The translations under genes were made by a program, and so were the position numbers. Positions 50,976 through 59,829 of a stretch of DNA of 64,000 bases are shown piece by piece (position 1 is the stretch's first letter; each line of letters opens with the position of its first letter). Source of the DNA: an uncultured Sphingomonas sp. (GTDB lineage Bacteria; Pseudomonadota; Alphaproteobacteria; Sphingomonadales; Sphingomonadaceae); NCBI RefSeq assembly GCF_934560975.1, contig NZ_CAKTFO010000001.1, forward strand, positions 1 through 64,000, in the 5' to 3' direction. The notes under the pieces were generated by a model, which was not told the DNA's origin, searched no databases, and saw only the letters and a list, made by a program, of their open reading frames with translations.

Positions 50976-51514
50976 CAGGCCGCTATGCTCCCGTTCCGCA
51001 TCGCGCTTACCCGTTTCATGTTGGCGAACAAGGCGTCCGCGACTTGACCGGGGGTGATCTGGCGCAGGCAGGCCTTGTTGTAGGGGCTGGTCTGGCCGTG
51101 GTCGAGCTGGCAGGGGGAGCAGCCGATCGCGCGGGTGACCAGCATCACGCTGCCGCCGAGCGCGCGCCATTCGCGGCGCTGGTGGGTGCCGGCGAAGATG
51201 CTGACGGTGGGTATGCCGAAATAGCCGCCGAGATGCGCCATGCCCGAATTGTTGACCACCGCGCCGTCGGCCGTCTTCAACAGGCGGATCATCGCGTCCC
51301 GGCTCTGGCGTCCGGCGAGGTTGACCACCCGGTCGGCGGGATGGGCGCGCACGATCTCGTTCGCGCGCAGCCGGTGGCTGGCCGTGCCCGTGACATACAC
51401 GATGGCGTCCGCCGCCACGCGCGGCAGGATCAAGCCGATCAGCGCGGAAAAGTGGCTGCCCGGCCAATCGCGGATGCCGCTGTTGGAAAAGGGTGCGATC
51501 AGGATGGTGGTCAT
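50975..51514 (-). CDS. Stand-alone C-terminal half of a family 9 glycosyltransferase
   Basis: 179 residues. The protein begins MTTILIAPFSNSGIRDWPG, which corresponds to the start of the second Rossmann domain of heptosyltransferases. It contains VVNNSGMAHLGGYFGIP (donor-site motif) and the C-terminal cysteine pattern CSPC...ACLRQIT. No N-terminal acceptor domain is present. The upstream gene (51511-53076) ends with a 4-bp overlap and holds precisely the missing N-terminal GT9 domain, so the two polypeptides probably assemble into one enzyme, or they derive from a broken fusion. The ATG at 51514 is the only sensible start. Confidence 0.72.
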   Translation of the reverse strand: MTTILIAPFSNSGIRDWPGSHFSALIGLILPRVAADAIVYVTGTASHRLRANEIVRAHPADRVVNLAGRQSRDAMIRLLKTADGAVVNNSGMAHLGGYFGIPTVSIFAGTHQRREWRALGGSVMLVTRAIGCSPCQLDHGQTSPYNKACLRQITPGQVADALFANMKRVSAMRNGSIAA

Positions 51515-53076
51515 GCCGCGCCCGCCTGGCCATCGCCCGTCGCGCCATCGCCCGTCTCGCCATTGCCGGGTCCGGTCACGTCCACGTCGGTCAGCACGCC
51601 GGTGCGGGCGAGGCGGATCGCCACCAGCTCCACCAGCAAGGCGCCATATTCCGACTGGTGCAGGGTGCTGCCCGCGCCCTGGCGGATCAGGCGGCCGCCG
51701 TAGAAGCTGAAGTCGACCGACGGAAAATCCTCCACCACGAAGATGCGGAACTCGAACTCCGTATCCGCGCGCTCGACAGTGAAGGGGATGCGGATCGGCG
51801 CGTCGAACGGCGGCGCCAGGCGGTAGGCGACGCGCCGCGTGTCGAGGCCGATGTCCAGCATCAGCATCCCCGCGCCGGCATCGCCCCACTCGATCCTGGG
51901 CTCGAACAGGTAATTGCCCGGCCGCAGCCGCTCATAGGGGCCCCACAGGATGGCGCAGAACCGCTCCACTGTGTCGGCGCGATGGATCAGCCGGTGCTCG
52001 CGCCGCTCGACCGGGCCCTGGCTGATGAAGAGGTGATGGTCGAAATGATATTCCCGCGCCGTTTCCGGGCGGTTGCGGTTGAAGTCGAGCGGCAGGAAGA
52101 TGTCCAGAAACGGGAATTGCGCGGCGGTGCCGATGCCGGCGCGGAGCGGCGCGCGGACGTGGCGCAGCAGGAAGCGCGTATCCACATCGACCCTGAGGTC
52201 GATGGCGAGGTCATAATCCTCCTGAATCAGCGCCTGGAACAACGCCGCCTTGCCGGCAACGTCCACCTCCTCCTCGCTGCTGTTGCGGGGGAAGGCATCG
52301 AACGCGATCACCGTATCGGCCAGGCCCAGCTCCCGCGCGATCTGCACGTTCCAGGAGCCGACCACCAGGGTCAGTTCGGCCTGGGGGAAGGTGGCCCGCA
52401 ATCTCTCCAGCGCGCCGATCGCCAGGATGAAATCGCCCATATGATCCAGCTTGAGGATCAGGATGCGGCGAAGGGCAAAGGTCTGCGCGACCTCGATCCG
52501 GGTGCGGACCGGCTCAAATGCATAATCCGGTTCGGGGGCGATGATGCCGGCATGGGGCACGTCCAGCGAGAGGGCGATGGACGGGAGCCGCTCCAGCACG
52601 AGCAGCACGTCGCTATGCCCGCGCGGCTCGCGCCCCGGACCGGCGGCATAGTCATAGCCCACGTCCCAATCGCCAAGGTAGCGCACGCGGTAGCTGTTGG
52701 GGGCCAGCGCCTCCTCCACCTCTGCCATCAGCGAGGCGGGCGTGTAGAGGCGCCTGGACAAGGGCTCGCGCGGGGAGGGCAGTTCGAGCTGGCGGTCGTA
52801 GAGGAAGGCGTGGGGGACGACGACCACCAGGGTTCCACCAACCCGGACCGCGCCGAACCATCGTTGCAGCGCCGCCCGGTAATCGGGCAGTTCCTGAAGC
52901 AGATAGGCCGCAAGCACCGCCTGCTGCCGCGCCGGGGGCAGATCCCCATCGCTGCCTTTGTGCAGTTCCAGAACCTCGCCGTCCAGGAAGGATGCAACCG
53001 GACTATGCTTTAGATCCCGCAACGCGCCGCCGCGCCGGATAGGCGCCAGCCGGGACGTTGCGACCTTGCTTGCCAA
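51511..53076 (-). CDS. Methyltransferase-like plus N-terminal GT9 domain protein
   Basis: 521 residues. Residues 1-165 resemble the second half of a class I methyltransferase (AAYLLQELPDYRAALQRWFG, GGTLVVVVPH) but lack the SAM glycine loop. Residues 202-330 are a family 9 N-terminal Rossmann domain (RRILILKLDHMGDFILAIGAL, YDLAIDLRVD). Residues about 340-500 are beta-rich. The C-terminal NSG-type donor domain is absent and is encoded by the next gene. The tail is a GDGATGDG-like linker made of 15-bp DNA repeats. The start is TTG at 53076 with an excellent AGGAGGTGA ribosome-binding site. It follows hldD by 61 bp. Confidence 0.68.
   Translation of the reverse strand: MASKVATSRLAPIRRGGALRDLKHSPVASFLDGEVLELHKGSDGDLPPARQQAVLAAYLLQELPDYRAALQRWFGAVRVGGTLVVVVPHAFLYDRQLELPSPREPLSRRLYTPASLMAEVEEALAPNSYRVRYLGDWDVGYDYAAGPGREPRGHSDVLLVLERLPSIALSLDVPHAGIIAPEPDYAFEPVRTRIEVAQTFALRRILILKLDHMGDFILAIGALERLRATFPQAELTLVVGSWNVQIARELGLADTVIAFDAFPRNSSEEEVDVAGKAALFQALIQEDYDLAIDLRVDVDTRFLLRHVRAPLRAGIGTAAQFPFLDIFLPLDFNRNRPETAREYHFDHHLFISQGPVERREHRLIHRADTVERFCAILWGPYERLRPGNYLFEPRIEWGDAGAGMLMLDIGLDTRRVAYRLAPPFDAPIRIPFTVERADTEFEFRIFVVEDFPSVDFSFYGGRLIRQGAGSTLHQSEYGALLVELVAIRLARTGVLTDVDVTGPGNGETGDGATGDGQAGAA
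51529..51573. repeat. Three 15-bp direct repeats at the junction of the split GT9 genes
   Basis: Units of 15 bp start at 51529, 51544 and 51559 (GCCATCGCCCGTCGC and close variants). They encode the Gly/Asp/Thr-rich tail of the 521-residue protein and end 15 bp before the start codon of the downstream half-enzyme. Unit length is divisible by three, so slippage keeps the frame. Confidence 0.65.
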
Positions 53077-53137
53077 CCTGATCTCACCTCCTGTTCGGCA
53101 TCAACTAACGCAGGTTAACCGAAGGATCCGCCGCCGC

Positions 53138-54121
53138 CTAGCGATATGGGTCCTCGTGACGCAGATGGGCGCCGACATAATCGGCCACCGCCTCCTCCAG
53201 CGAAGGGAATGGCGCAGCATAGCCGGACTGGCGCAGATTGCCGAGCGATGCTTCGGTAAAATACTGATACTTCTCGCGGATCGCCTCGGGCATGTCGATA
53301 TAGTCGATCCGGGGCTGCAGGCCGTAGGCCAGGAACACCGCCTCGGCCAGTTCGCGGAAGCTGCGCGCCTGGCCGGTGCCGACGTTGAAGATGCCGCTGC
53401 GCGCCCCCGGCTCCAGGAAGGAGAGGACGGCGGCGACGGCATCCTTGACGTAGATGAAGTCGCGGCGCTGGTCGCCATCGGCGATGCTGGGTCGATGGCT
53501 CTTGAACAGGGTGATCGTCTCGCCCCGTTCGATCGGCGCGGCGATCTTGGCGACGATGCTCTTCATGTCGCCCTTGTGATATTCGTTGGGGCCGAACACG
53601 TTGAAGAAGCGGAAGCCGACGCACACCGGCGGCAGCGACGCGTTGCGTTGCAGCCGGTCGGCCACGACGAAGTCGAACTGCCGCTTGCTCCACCCGTAGA
53701 GGTTAAGCGGGCGCAGCGCACGGATCGCGGCGGGGTCGATCAGATCCTCGAATCCTTGATCCCCGTCGCCATAGACCGCCGCCGAGGAGGCATAGAGGAA
53801 GGGGATGCCCGCCGCCGCGCAATGATCGAGCAGAGCCAGCGAGAAGCGGAAATTAGTGTCGATCACCTCGTCGCCGTCGGTCGCCGTGGTGGCGGAGATC
53901 GCGCCCATGTGGATCACGGCATCCACATCGTCGCGGCCCGACAGCCATTGCACCGCCAGCGCGGGCGGCACGAAGTCCGCAAACACCGAGTTGCGCAGGT
54001 TGCGCCACTTGTCGCCATGCTCAAGGAAGTCGCACACCGCCACGTCGGTGCGGCCCGCGTCGTTCAGGGCGGCGACGATGTTGGAGCCGATGAAGCCGGC
54101 CCCGCCGGTAACCAGGATCAT
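53138..54121 (-). CDS. hldD: ADP-L-glycero-D-manno-heptose-6-epimerase HldD
   Basis: 327 residues. This NADP-dependent extended SDR converts ADP-D-glycero- to ADP-L-glycero-D-manno-heptose. The cofactor loop VTGGAGFIGSNI lies at residues 4-15. The active site is SSAAVYGDG with tyrosine/lysine in LYGWSKRQFD. The HldD segments FRFFNVFGPNEYHKGDMKS and FIYVKDAV are clear. The ATG at 54121 overlaps the stop of the TPR-GT9 gene upstream (ATGA). Its partner hldE is in the opposite operon, so heptose supply depends on both units. Confidence 0.93.
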   Translation of the reverse strand: MILVTGGAGFIGSNIVAALNDAGRTDVAVCDFLEHGDKWRNLRNSVFADFVPPALAVQWLSGRDDVDAVIHMGAISATTATDGDEVIDTNFRFSLALLDHCAAAGIPFLYASSAAVYGDGDQGFEDLIDPAAIRALRPLNLYGWSKRQFDFVVADRLQRNASLPPVCVGFRFFNVFGPNEYHKGDMKSIVAKIAAPIERGETITLFKSHRPSIADGDQRRDFIYVKDAVAAVLSFLEPGARSGIFNVGTGQARSFRELAEAVFLAYGLQPRIDYIDMPEAIREKYQYFTEASLGNLRQSGYAAPFPSLEEAVADYVGAHLRHEDPYR

Positions 54122-56223
54122 GCCACGGGCTCCAGATAAGGCTGCATCGCGGACCAGACCTCGTCGACCGAGATCAGCGCCACGCAGGCATAGTCTTTTC
54201 CGCATTCCTCGGGATCGTGATAAACGTGGCAGCCGGCGCACGGCACCTGGCGGTGGATCACCTTGCCGGTCTGTTCCTGGCCCCATTCGCCCCAGTTGAT
54301 CCGCGCCGTGTGCAGGCTGACCACGTTGGAGCCGCGCAAGGAGGCGAGGTGCTTGGGCCCGCTGTCATTGCCGACGAAGCAGGTGCAGTAGGAGAGCAGG
54401 GCGTCGAAATCGTCGAAGTCGAGCCGCTGGTCGAGCAGCTGGAAACGCGGATCGTTCGCCAGCCCTTGGGGCAGTTCGTTGCGCGTTTCCGGGTTTTCGC
54501 TCAGCATCACGACCTTGCAGTCGGTCCGGTCGAGGATGCGCTGGGTCAGCGTGCTGTAATGCGCCCAGCGGCTGAAGATCACGCGCGCGCCGGTATGCAC
54601 GATGACGTAGCGGTCGTCGGGTCCGATCCCGAACTTCGCCAGCCGGTCGCGCGGCAGGTCGTCGCGCCGCAGGACTTCCGCCGAGCCCTGCATCATGATG
54701 CCGAGCGATTCGATGAATGCCCGCGTCTTGGACGATGCCGGCATGATGTCGGACCGGCCGACCGGATCGTAGGTGTTCAGGTCGAACCCGCAATTGATGT
54801 AGGGCCAGTTCTTGTCGCGCATCCCTGCCAGGAACGGCGCGCCCGACAGCAGCAGCAGCGGGCGCGATTCCACCGCAGGCGCCAGATCGAGCGCCAGGTC
54901 GAAATTGTAGCCGTGCAGCTTTTCCCGCAGCGCCTCCTGATCCTCCGCCGTCATCACGCGCTTGCGCTGGACGACCTTTTCGTCGGGAAAGTTGATCACG
55001 ATCAGTTCGTCGAACACACCCAGGGTGCGGACCAGATCGACATTGGCGGAGGTGAACAGCCCGACCAGGCGCGCGTCCGGCAGCAGGGTGCGCAGGCGGC
55101 GCATGGCCGGCACGGAGGATACCACGTCGCCCAATTGGTCCGTGCGGAGAACCAGCACGTTCTTGGGCAATTCCTTGAACACGCCGGTGCGGGCATCGCT
55201 GATGATGCTCGACCGGGCGTTCACCTGTTCCTCCACCGAACGTGGATCGTTCGGGTCGGTCGGGGGCGTCCAGGCATCGCCGCCCTCGAACGCCGGCTCG
55301 GGCAGGGGTTGGCCGATGACGATGTTGGTGCGGTAGGACCGCTTGTGATTGTCGCGCGTGGGCGTGTCGCGCACGTCCTTGAACAGCAGTTCGATCGTGT
55401 AATGGCCCGGCGCGAAGCCGGAAAAATCGAGCCATTCGTTGAAGATGTATTTGCGCAGGTCGGGATCGTCGCGCTCGTTGCGGATGGGATAGCCGCGGGT
55501 CGGCGCGCGATGGATCAGCTCGTCATTCAGCCGCACCTGCATTTCCACGATCGGCTCGGCCGAAATGCAGAAACCCCGGATCGCCTCCACCCCGCGCAAC
55601 GTCGTGATGTTGCCCCAAAAGGTGCGCTCGGTTCGCCCCAGCCGGCGGACCTCTACCTTCTCGTCATGGCGGTGGGCGAGCTCGGAGGCCGGCTTGGGCA
55701 TCAGTTCGGGCACCAGCCGGTCGAAGCTGGCCGCGCGGCGCAATTCCGCCGCGTTGCGGGTCGGGTCCAGGCCGATGGGGGCGACCGGCGCCTGCTCGTC
55801 GCCGGCAGCCTCGATCAGGCCCTTGCGCGCCAGGCTTTCCAGTTCGCGCTGCGGATCGGCCCAGCCGGGCTTCAGCTCCAAGGCCCGCTTGTAGGATCGT
55901 GCGGCGGCGCGGAGCCGCCCGCTCAGCTTGTAGAAATGGCCGAACTGGACGGCGAGGTCGGCATCGTCGGGACGAAGCTTGGCGGCGGCATCATAATGCC
56001 GTTCGGCGGAGGCATGGTCGCCGGCTTCCTTGAACATGTGCCCGGTCTGGACATGGAGGCCGAAATCCTTGTCCCGGCCATGGTTCAGCGCCTCGCCATA
56101 GAAACTGGCGGCGTCGCGAAAGCGACCGGCATCGCGGGCGGCATTGCCGCGTTCCACCATGATCTGGACCAAGGCCGACTGCCCCGTGGGGGCTCCACCT
56201 GCGCCACGACGTTTTCCGAACAA
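54118..56223 (-). CDS. TPR-GT9 fusion: tetratricopeptide repeat plus heptosyltransferase-like domain (copy B)
   Basis: 701 residues from the TTG at 56223, chosen because GGAAGG lies 9 bases upstream and the translation then starts FGKRRG, like the FAKIVR start of copy C; an upstream TTG at 56310 is less likely. TPR repeats occupy about 20-130 (YGEALNHGRDKDFGLHVQTG..., VQFGHFYKLSGR). The beta-rich region about 190-305 has FWGNITTLRGVEAIRG. The GT9 domain starts near 356 (VLVLRTDQLGDVVSSVPAMRRL) and carries GNDSGPKHLASLRG, INWGEWGQE and VPCAGC...ECGKDYAC. It heads the minus-strand operon and is coupled to hldD. Confidence 0.78.
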   Translation of the reverse strand: MFGKRRGAGGAPTGQSALVQIMVERGNAARDAGRFRDAASFYGEALNHGRDKDFGLHVQTGHMFKEAGDHASAERHYDAAAKLRPDDADLAVQFGHFYKLSGRLRAAARSYKRALELKPGWADPQRELESLARKGLIEAAGDEQAPVAPIGLDPTRNAAELRRAASFDRLVPELMPKPASELAHRHDEKVEVRRLGRTERTFWGNITTLRGVEAIRGFCISAEPIVEMQVRLNDELIHRAPTRGYPIRNERDDPDLRKYIFNEWLDFSGFAPGHYTIELLFKDVRDTPTRDNHKRSYRTNIVIGQPLPEPAFEGGDAWTPPTDPNDPRSVEEQVNARSSIISDARTGVFKELPKNVLVLRTDQLGDVVSSVPAMRRLRTLLPDARLVGLFTSANVDLVRTLGVFDELIVINFPDEKVVQRKRVMTAEDQEALREKLHGYNFDLALDLAPAVESRPLLLLSGAPFLAGMRDKNWPYINCGFDLNTYDPVGRSDIMPASSKTRAFIESLGIMMQGSAEVLRRDDLPRDRLAKFGIGPDDRYVIVHTGARVIFSRWAHYSTLTQRILDRTDCKVVMLSENPETRNELPQGLANDPRFQLLDQRLDFDDFDALLSYCTCFVGNDSGPKHLASLRGSNVVSLHTARINWGEWGQEQTGKVIHRQVPCAGCHVYHDPEECGKDYACVALISVDEVWSAMQPYLEPVA

Positions 56224-56447
56224 AAATCTGGCCCTTCCGACCGTTTTGCCGCGCAAAGCGGCTGTCTTTGAGGTTTGTGGCGCAATGTCGCATCGGCCGG
56301 CCGAATGCAACGCGTTACCCGATCCGTGTCCGCTCCGCGCGGCCCGGCAGGAGCCCGGACCGCCGGGTGGAGGCAGTTCCCGCGCGGCCGATTTGCCCTG
56401 CGGCGGCGCATGGATTAACCCGCCGGACCCATCGGGAAGGGTTTGTC

Positions 56448-58475
56448 GTGTTTGCCAAGATCGTCCGGACAGCCATGGATTGGCTGCCCCTCCATACGGG
56501 TGCCGCCGTTGCGCGCCGGCTTGCGCGGCAGGCCGTCGCCGCGCGCGAGGCGGGCCAGTTCAGGCAGGCGGCCGACCTGTATGGCGAGGCGTTGCGCTTC
56601 GCCCCCGGCCATGCCCGGATGCGCGTCCAATATGGCCATATGCTGAAGGAAGCGGGGCAGTTCGCCGATGCGGAGCGGCAATATCGCCTGGCCGAACGCC
56701 GCCTGCCCGACGATCCCGATCTCGCGCTGCAGATGGGCCATTTCTACAAGATCGCCGGACGGACCGAGGATGCGGCGGCGGCCTATCAGCGCGCCCTGAC
56801 GCTGCATCCGGGCTGGAGCGAGGCGCGCCAGGAACTGGACCGGCTGGGCGGGGACGAGGCGCAGCCGGCCCGGCACCCACTCGCCGGCGACATTCCCGCG
56901 CCCGAGCTTTTGCCACGGGTCGCCGCGGCGCCCATGCCCAGCCCCGCGGACGGGGTGCAGATGTTCCACCTGGGTACGCGCCACGTGCTCGGCTTTCGCG
57001 GCGCCAAGGTGCTGCGCGGCGTTCAGGCGGTGCGGGGCGCCTGCATCTCCCACCGCGCGGTGGAGGCGGTGCAGCTGCTGCTGGAAGGCGAGGAGATTGC
57101 GCGCGAGGTGGTGCAACCCGCCCCGTTGCGCGACGCCGCGCCGGGGCAGGGCAAATATGTTTTCAACATATGGCACGATTTTTCGCATGCGCCGCGCGGC
57201 CGCAAGCGGCTGGAGCTGCGTTTTCTGGATGCGAGCGGCGGCAAGGTCACAAGCCGCCGCGAAACCGTGCTGATCGCCGACGCGATCACGGAAGCGGACT
57301 ATCCGTCTTCGGACGCGGTGGTGGACCCGGCGCCGGGCGACCTGGTGGCGGCGATCAACGCACGGCCCAGCATGGTGCGCCCGGCCACCCGGTCCGTGCT
57401 GAACGGGCCGGTGCGCAGCATCCTGGTGCAGCGGTTCGACCAATTGGGCGATCTGGTCGTCTCCATGCCCGCGCTGCGCCGCCTGCGCGAGATTGCGGGC
57501 GACGCGAAGCTGGTGGGACTGCTCGGGCGGGGCAATGCCGATTTGGGCGCGACCCTGGGGCTGTTCGACGAGATCATCACGATCGACGTGCCGGAAGATC
57601 CGGTCGAGCGGCGGCGCGTCATGTCCGCCGCCGACCAGCAGGAACTGCGCGCGCGGCTGCACGCTTATCACTTCGACGTCGCAATCGACCTGATGGATCT
57701 GCAGGTGTCGCGGGCCATGCTAAAACTGTCTGGCGCGCGTTACCTGTATGCCGCCAACGAGCATGACGCGCCGTGGCTCTCCGCCTCCGTCTCCACCTAT
57801 GCGCGCGATCCTGCAAACGATCGGGAAAACAGCCCGGTATCGGGGCGGCTGCTGGCCCTGGTCGAGCGGCTCGGGCCCCTGCTCGCCAATCCGGCGCGGG
57901 TGGTCCGGCGCGAGGGGCTGGAGCGGGCGTTGCTCGCGCCTTACGGCCTGGAGGGGACGGAGCCCTATGTGGTCCTGCACACCGGGGCGCGGCTGGCCTA
58001 TAGCCACTGGCCGCATTTTGCCACGCTGACGGCGCTGCTGCTGGAACGGACCGACGCCACCGTGGTGGTGCTGGCCGACGATGCGGCTGGCCTGGGCCTG
58101 CCGCCCGCAGTGGCGGGGTCGCCGCGCGTGCGCACCATCGAAGGGCTGATGCCGTTCGACCGGTTCGACGCGCTGGTTTCCTTTTGCAGCCTGTTCATCG
58201 GCAATGATTCCGGGCCCAAGCATCTGGCGGCGCTGCGCGGCGCCAGGGTGCTGAGCATGCACATGGCGCGCCTCAACTGGAACGAATGGGGCCAGGAAGG
58301 CGAAGGGTTGATCGTCAGCCGGCGCGTGCCCTGCGCGGGATGCGGCATCGTCGAATCGGGCGATTGCGGCCGTGAATTCGCCTGCATCCGCAACGTCCGC
58401 GCCGAAGAGGTGCTGGATGCGGCGCTCGGCCTGCTAAACCTCCGCCTGCAGGACAGGGCGGGGGCGGCAGGTTGA
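56448..58475 (+). CDS. TPR-GT9 fusion: tetratricopeptide repeat plus heptosyltransferase-like domain (copy C)
   Basis: 675 residues. It starts at GTG 56448 after GGGAAGG (56434-56440). TPR units lie at about 25-130, with YGEALRFAPGHARMRVQYGH very close to copy B. The beta-rich region has VLRGVQAVRGACIS and FNIWHDFSH. The GT9 domain starts near 324 (ILVQRFDQLGDLVVSMPALRRL) and includes GNDSGPKHLAALRG, LNWNEWGQE and VPCAGCGI...CGREFAC. It is divergent from copy B across a 224-bp spacer and is the first gene of the last plus-strand operon. Substitutions (Q-R-F for L-R-T) in the acceptor loop suggest a different acceptor from copies A and B. Confidence 0.78.
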   Translation: MFAKIVRTAMDWLPLHTGAAVARRLARQAVAAREAGQFRQAADLYGEALRFAPGHARMRVQYGHMLKEAGQFADAERQYRLAERRLPDDPDLALQMGHFYKIAGRTEDAAAAYQRALTLHPGWSEARQELDRLGGDEAQPARHPLAGDIPAPELLPRVAAAPMPSPADGVQMFHLGTRHVLGFRGAKVLRGVQAVRGACISHRAVEAVQLLLEGEEIAREVVQPAPLRDAAPGQGKYVFNIWHDFSHAPRGRKRLELRFLDASGGKVTSRRETVLIADAITEADYPSSDAVVDPAPGDLVAAINARPSMVRPATRSVLNGPVRSILVQRFDQLGDLVVSMPALRRLREIAGDAKLVGLLGRGNADLGATLGLFDEIITIDVPEDPVERRRVMSAADQQELRARLHAYHFDVAIDLMDLQVSRAMLKLSGARYLYAANEHDAPWLSASVSTYARDPANDRENSPVSGRLLALVERLGPLLANPARVVRREGLERALLAPYGLEGTEPYVVLHTGARLAYSHWPHFATLTALLLERTDATVVVLADDAAGLGLPPAVAGSPRVRTIEGLMPFDRFDALVSFCSLFIGNDSGPKHLAALRGARVLSMHMARLNWNEWGQEGEGLIVSRRVPCAGCGIVESGDCGREFACIRNVRAEEVLDAALGLLNLRLQDRAGAAG

Positions 58476-58509
58476 CTTGCCGGCGGCGGGCTTTCAATCG
58501 CCATCTACC

Positions 58510-59829
58510 ATGACGGGCGAGACGATGCGCACCTTTGACGACGAGGATACCGGCACCGACCGAGCGGCGGAGCTGCTGCTGCGGCGCATGATGCTGGCCG
58601 ACACACGCCACGCGGCAACCGCCGACGAGATGGCGGAGTGCGCCACCGCCGCGCTGGCGTTGGGCCAGCGCGATGCCGCCCGGGCACTGTTCGCGCTCGC
58701 TTTCCTGCAGCGGGGCTTTGCGCCGGCGCAACTGCGGCAACAGGCCGAACTCGCGCAATGGACCGCCTTGTGGGACCTGCGCAGGCCCGAGCGGATGCAG
58801 GATGCGGCACCTGCGTCGATGCTGGACCAGGCGATCGGCGAGCTGACGGGGCTGATCGGCACGGTCACCCTGCCGACGGACCCGGTCGCGCGCGCCGACC
58901 TTGCGCTGACAGAGGGGCTGCCCGCCGCGCTCGACCGGATCGTGCTGGAGGATTGCCCGCGCCTGTTCATGGCGATGCGCACGCCGCAACCGTCGGGCGA
59001 ACTCGGCGCATTGCTGGATATGCTGGCGACGGACGCGCTCGGCTTCGCGCGGATCGACCTGACGCAATATGTGGATGTGCCGACCCCGCGTCTGCTGGTG
59101 CTCTACGCGTTTCGCGGGTTGCAGGATTTCCTGCGCGCCCATCACGAACTGGCGTTCGTGCCGGGCAGCCCCGATCTGCTGCATGCGGTCGCGCGCCTGT
59201 CCCCCACTGGGCTCGGCGCCTATCTCCGCAACGTGCGGCACGTCGTTCGCGACGGCGCCGACATATCGGGGCTGATCCGGCTGGCCGATGCGGAGAGTCG
59301 CGCGGATGCGGTCCTGCCGCGCTGGGCGGCGATCCTGGCGGTGGGGCTGGACCAGGACCTCAGGCTCGGGCTGGTCGACGAAATGGCCGATCGCGGCGAG
59401 CCGGAGCCGCTGTGGATCATGCTCAAGGCGGTGGAGCGCACGCTGGGTGTCCGCGACGAAATGGTAATGCTGTGGCGTTTGCGCGACGCGGGCGCGGACC
59501 TGTTCGACATGGATCTGGCGCTGCGGGCGCAGTGGCTCGTCGCCCGGCAGCGGGTACACAGCGCGTATGAGTGGGTGATCCTGGGCGACATGCGGGTGAC
59601 GGTCGGCGACTTGCGCGCGGCGGAGAATGACTATGCCTACGCCGCCGGACTGTCGGTGAATGACAATGCCATCCTCGCCCGGCTGGATGCGCTGCGTGCC
59701 GGAGAGATCGCCACCATCGCGGCGGTCGGTGGCTTCGGCACCCAGCGCGGGCGGCAGCGGCGCAGGCTGGCGCGCGCCGGCATGCTCCCAACCGATCCCC
59801 TCCCGCTGGCGGACATGCACGTCGGATGA
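58510..59829 (+). CDS. Unknown helical protein linked to glycosyltransferases
   Basis: 439 residues from ATG 58510; ATG 58525 and TTG 58477 are alternatives and none has a strong ribosome-binding site. The sequence is mostly alpha-helical with repeated Ala/Leu/Arg/Asp-rich helices and no signal peptide or membrane segment. I see no catalytic motif. The C-terminal 80 residues (YEWVILGDMRVTVGDLRAAENDYAYAAGLSVNDNAILARL) look like a TPR pair, which links it to the TPR proteins on either side. It starts soon after copy C and overlaps the 1,382-residue gene by 4 bp, so the three are probably made together. Confidence 0.62.
   Translation: MTGETMRTFDDEDTGTDRAAELLLRRMMLADTRHAATADEMAECATAALALGQRDAARALFALAFLQRGFAPAQLRQQAELAQWTALWDLRRPERMQDAAPASMLDQAIGELTGLIGTVTLPTDPVARADLALTEGLPAALDRIVLEDCPRLFMAMRTPQPSGELGALLDMLATDALGFARIDLTQYVDVPTPRLLVLYAFRGLQDFLRAHHELAFVPGSPDLLHAVARLSPTGLGAYLRNVRHVVRDGADISGLIRLADAESRADAVLPRWAAILAVGLDQDLRLGLVDEMADRGEPEPLWIMLKAVERTLGVRDEMVMLWRLRDAGADLFDMDLALRAQWLVARQRVHSAYEWVILGDMRVTVGDLRAAENDYAYAAGLSVNDNAILARLDALRAGEIATIAAVGGFGTQRGRQRRRLARAGMLPTDPLPLADMHVG

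Noticed and set aside
51511..53076. Functional SAM methyltransferase in the N-terminal part of the 521-residue protein
   Set aside because: The glycine-rich SAM loop is absent; only the later strands resemble a methyltransferase.
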